From the NCBI GenBank assembly GCA_023101885.1, contig JALPQD010000206.1, forward strand, positions 1,949,607 through 2,013,606: a stretch of DNA of 64,000 bases, read 5' to 3'. Below, piece by piece: positions 60,966 through 64,000 of the stretch (position 1 is the stretch's first letter; every line of letters starts with the position of its first letter). The stretch comes from Typhlomys cinereus. Its lineage: Eukaryota > Chordata > Mammalia > Rodentia > Platacanthomyidae. The notes beneath the pieces are model-generated. The model saw nothing but the letters and a program-made list of their open reading frames with translations. It did no database searches and was not told where the DNA came from. Made by a program: the position numbers and the translations under genes.

Positions 60966-62433
60966 GTGTGTACTGTTTGAATAATATGGATCATGGAATA
61001 CAAGATTGATGAGAGATGTTTTACAAGCAGCCATAGTTGTAATGTAGATGGAATACAGAATAAATTATCTGTATTTTAGTCTCTAAATACATGAAATATA
61101 AATGATAAGAATATTTCAGAATTATAGGAATAGCAATACATATCTATATAAATAAATACATATATATCATATATTATAAAGCAGAAGGTGCTCAATAACT
61201 CCAAGCTTTGCATCTACTTATTATCTTTCAGACATATTGGTAGGTATGATAGAGAAGGAAAGCTGAAACTTAAGTTTCTTTGTTGCCTAATCTATAGGTG
61301 CACCAAGAAAACAGTGCATAGCAATAATTTGAATATATGCATTTATACTCCATTAAAGAAAACAAAAGGGTTTTAAGTATTCACAAAATGGAATAAATAA
61401 AACCAAAGCATAAGAATGCTGTTTCAGAAAATATTTTTTCTGCATTGTCAACTGATTTTCCTGTTATATATAGATGCATATTCTATATTATATCTTAAAC
61501 AAAATGCAATTTTTAATAAATCTTTATAATTTTTATAATTCTTGCTAGAAAAAAGAAATTTTTAAAAATATAACTTATGCTATTTTGCTGAAAACAAATT
61601 GGTATATTTAGAATTTAATTGCAGAAATGTGTATTAGCATATATTGCATCTAATTGAAAGCTTATCTGTTGTAATTGTCAAGTAAAAGAGATGCTCATTT
61701 GGAGTATATCAAATAGCATTAATTTCCCAAACCATTAAAAATAAACTCTAGTATTCACATATAACTATGATGGAGCTTCAGGAAGAGAAATCAGTTGCAG
61801 CTAATCTTAGGGTTCAAAATAATAGAGAAATTACAATTTCAAATTGGTAAAAATTCATAAGTACCATGATACCCAGAGTAAGGAGAATTTTCCACAACAG
61901 AAAGAAGTCCTCAGAAATGAACTCATGATTCCCAGCCCTGTTTTCATGGGAATAATTCAAGATTCTTGATGATTCATGTTATCTCTCCTGGGGAAAGAGA
62001 AACTAGTGAGGTTGTTTTCGAGGAATAATGAAGTAACAAGCTCAATGTTTGAAGAGTCTAGATAACCAGACAGTTTGTTCCACATGTTTCTGATTTATCC
62101 TGAGGCTGGGTAGGAACTCTGAAAGCTAAAAACAGAAACTTTCTAAAGGAAAAGTGAAATCTCCACAGCTTTCCAAAGCATCTATTAATGAGAAGAAACT
62201 TGAAACCAGAAAAACAAGAAGAAAAAGGTGAGAAGGGAATGGGAAAATATATGCTTATGATTTAGCAAGATAATAGCCCCTAAATTCCTGGATTCTATAA
62301 AATATTGATTTAGACAATGCATTAGTAATATCTTGCCAAACTCTTTTCTGTAATTTGAATAGAATGCCTATGTTCTAAATTTCAAAAATTATCACATAAG
62401 TTTTTATAATTAAAGGAGAAATTAGAAGACATT
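60966..62433. other. AT-rich unassigned DNA
   Basis: No recognisable gene, repeat or RNA gene. Confidence 0.45.
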
Positions 62434-62439
62434 ATTACC

Positions 62440-62849
62440 TGTGGCACTATTGATTCAGGGAGGCCCTAACCCGGGCTTCCGAATCCAGGAGGTCTTGGCT
62501 ACAGATAAGCCTGAGAAGAAACCATTCAGGCAGTGGGATGGACAACCAATGGGAAGGAGGGATGAACAACCAATGGGAAGCGGCCATCTAACCTGGACAC
62601 CCAGTAAACAGCTGACTGAGGAAATGATTAGTTGCCTACACCTGATTGGACCCCGACCCTATGTAAGCCCAAACATTTCTTGAGAAAAGTTGAGTCTGTG
62701 GCCAACTCCTCGTCTGCATGCTGCTTCTCGCCTAACTCCCGGGGTCTGGGTGGTGACCCCGTGGCCCATTTGCCCATTTGCCTTGAACCTACGAGGCCCC
62801 GCTGTTTCCCCTCTTCCCCCCGGCTGGCCCGGCAGGTGATTCGGCAACA
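62440..62849 (+). mobile_element. Class II (ERVK-like) solo LTR
   Basis: A 410-bp GC-rich unit from TGTGGCACTATTG to GATTCGGCAACA, flanked by an exact 6-bp TSD, ATTACC (62434-62439 and 62850-62855). A 6-bp TSD with a CAACA end is typical of class II (ERVK/IAP-like) elements. U3 features include two tandem CCAAT modules (62525-62582) and a possible TATA-like ctatgtaagccc near 62659. No interior is present. The orientation is inferred from the CCAAT and TATA order. The 80-, 85- and 78-codon frames across it are not genes. Confidence 0.85.
62525..62582 (+). promoter_or_regulatory. Tandem CCAAT-box modules in the LTR
   Basis: Two copies of a module gggatg(g/a)acaaccaatgggaag lie head to tail about 25 bp apart, each with a perfect CCAAT. 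This resembles an NF-Y-type upstream promoter array in a retroviral U3. Function is inferred only. Confidence 0.65.
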
Positions 62850-62855
62850 ATTACC

Positions 62856-64000
62856 AAACAACATTTTAAAAAGTTATGCTTACAAATAAATGATAGACAC
62901 GACTAAGTAACCCCTTTTATTAGAAGGTACTTGGATAGAATGCTATGATGCATTATAGTATGCTTTGGTTCTGTGTTAATTTCCTTAACATTTCCACTTT
63001 GAAAATTTACTTGCTATTATCTGATAACCTGACTTGTGCTATGGTCTACAGATTCTAAAGTCTTGTGTTTGTTTTTAACTAAAATTTTCTGAGATCTTTG
63101 CTTTGTCAGTATCATTCTGCATTTGTTACAAAGCAGCAGCATTTTATGTGCCTAATTAAGCATCCAGAGTGTGTGCCTAAACAGCTTCTATTATGCCTGT
63201 AATGCTCTTTGTATATTTTTTCTTTCTGGATTCCAAGCACAGAAAATATATGTTAAGTATAAATTTAATAGATAATTGCACCTGAGCAATCTTTACAAAA
63301 ACATTTCTATGTAGATTGTGCTCAAACAAATTGCATAAGCTGTATTCAGCCTTCTCTGCAATCTTTTAAAGTCTTAATCCTAAATAACATAATTAAAGGC
63401 ATGTAGATCACTCACTGTCTACTTTTTTCTCACTAATTAGTCTGAAATCTTGAAAGTACTTAAGATAAAGATGTTGATCTCAGGAGAATACAGGAAAAAT
63501 TCTTTCTCTAAGGTATAATTTCATGCTAAATACCAGGATATTTTCATTGAATTGACTATCATACTGATGTGGTATCACATTTACTAGATGGAAAGATCTT
63601 ACTGGAGAAAAGACATGGCTTTAACTGTAACTAGGGACACTGAAGGGATTTAAATCTCACTAGAAGATCTGGATGTCTATATAAGCCGGTAAATACCTAC
63701 TCGAACAATGGTTAGATAAAATGGAAAATTTATCTATGTTAATATTAAAATATTCCAGAAAAATTTCACATGAGCCAATCAAATGCTTTTGGTTGTCGAT
63801 GAAGAGGAACCAATACAAAATTTCCAGAAAGCCAATAAATATTGTGTAACAGTTGATGACATAGGAATGAATGCAGGCAATCATGATGCAACACAGGGAT
63901 TCTCTCTCATACAGATGTAGTAAAAGTAGGTGCAAGACTGATAGAAAAAAAAGGAAACGAGGGAGGTTTCTGGTAACATGAGGTGAAAATAACTTAAATC
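62856..64000. other. AT-rich unassigned DNA
   Basis: No recognisable feature to the end of the window. The 91-codon minus frame at 63660-63935 has no recognisable domain. Confidence 0.45.

Noticed and set aside
62441..62889. Overlapping 60-85-codon frames on both strands
   Set aside because: They lie in a GC-rich solo LTR, where stop codons are rare by composition.

Overview
This window looks like non-coding nuclear DNA of a rodent. I found no protein-coding gene, no convincing exon and no functional RNA gene. Nearly everything recognisable is retrotransposon-derived: LINE-1 (L1) fragments of several ages, a lineage-specific tRNA-derived SINE, a few older rodent SINEs (B4-like, B3/RSINE-like), LTRs of ERVL/MaLR type, one class II (ERVK-like) solo LTR and one truncated U2 snRNA pseudogene. 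MT/ORR1-like LTRs, a B4-like dimer and B3/RSINE-like remnants point to the mouse-related clade (Myodonta). The abundant young SINE starts like murid B2 but has a different body and ends in (CA)n plus AATAAA-type tails, and typical young mouse B1/B2 copies are missing. I infer a non-murid member such as a jerboa (Dipodoidea), with low to moderate confidence.

Layout. 1-11.2 kb: twin-primed L1s at 132-1231, 4279-5711, 8560-10756 and 10883-11171, a simple L1 at 2241-3460, an LTR-internal-LTR element at 3580-7032 that holds one of these L1s, and a SINE at 7748-8045. 11.2-21.9 kb: AT-rich and mostly unassigned, with a B4 SINE split by an ERVL-like solo LTR (16.3-17.0 kb) and a decayed MaLR LTR near 18 kb. 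21.9-24.3 kb: a young L1 inside an older L1, then a SINE. 24.3-31.1 kb: mostly unassigned, with two older SINE copies, microsatellites and a solo MaLR LTR carrying two TA tracts. 31.1-36.4 kb: old inverted L1s, two younger L1s nested in them, and a partial MaLR. 38.3-41.8 kb: the longest L1 (3' half, reverse transcriptase to 3' end), interrupted by a SINE. 42-53.4 kb: ancient and young L1 pieces, four SINE copies, one of them split by a MaLR LTR, and the U2 pseudogene at 51.66 kb. 53.4-64 kb: largely unassigned DNA with two SINE copies, B3-like and Lx-like remnants, and the class II solo LTR at 62440-62849.

No genes act together here; the content is a record of insertions. Target-site duplications (TSDs) read by eye give relative ages for the nested insertions. 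The most notable points are an L1 with both a 5' inversion and a probable 3' transduction (10883-11171), solo LTRs with exact 5-bp and 6-bp TSDs, a 36-nt U2 5' fragment between direct repeats, and a high share of 5'-inverted L1s. I found no undescribed gene system.
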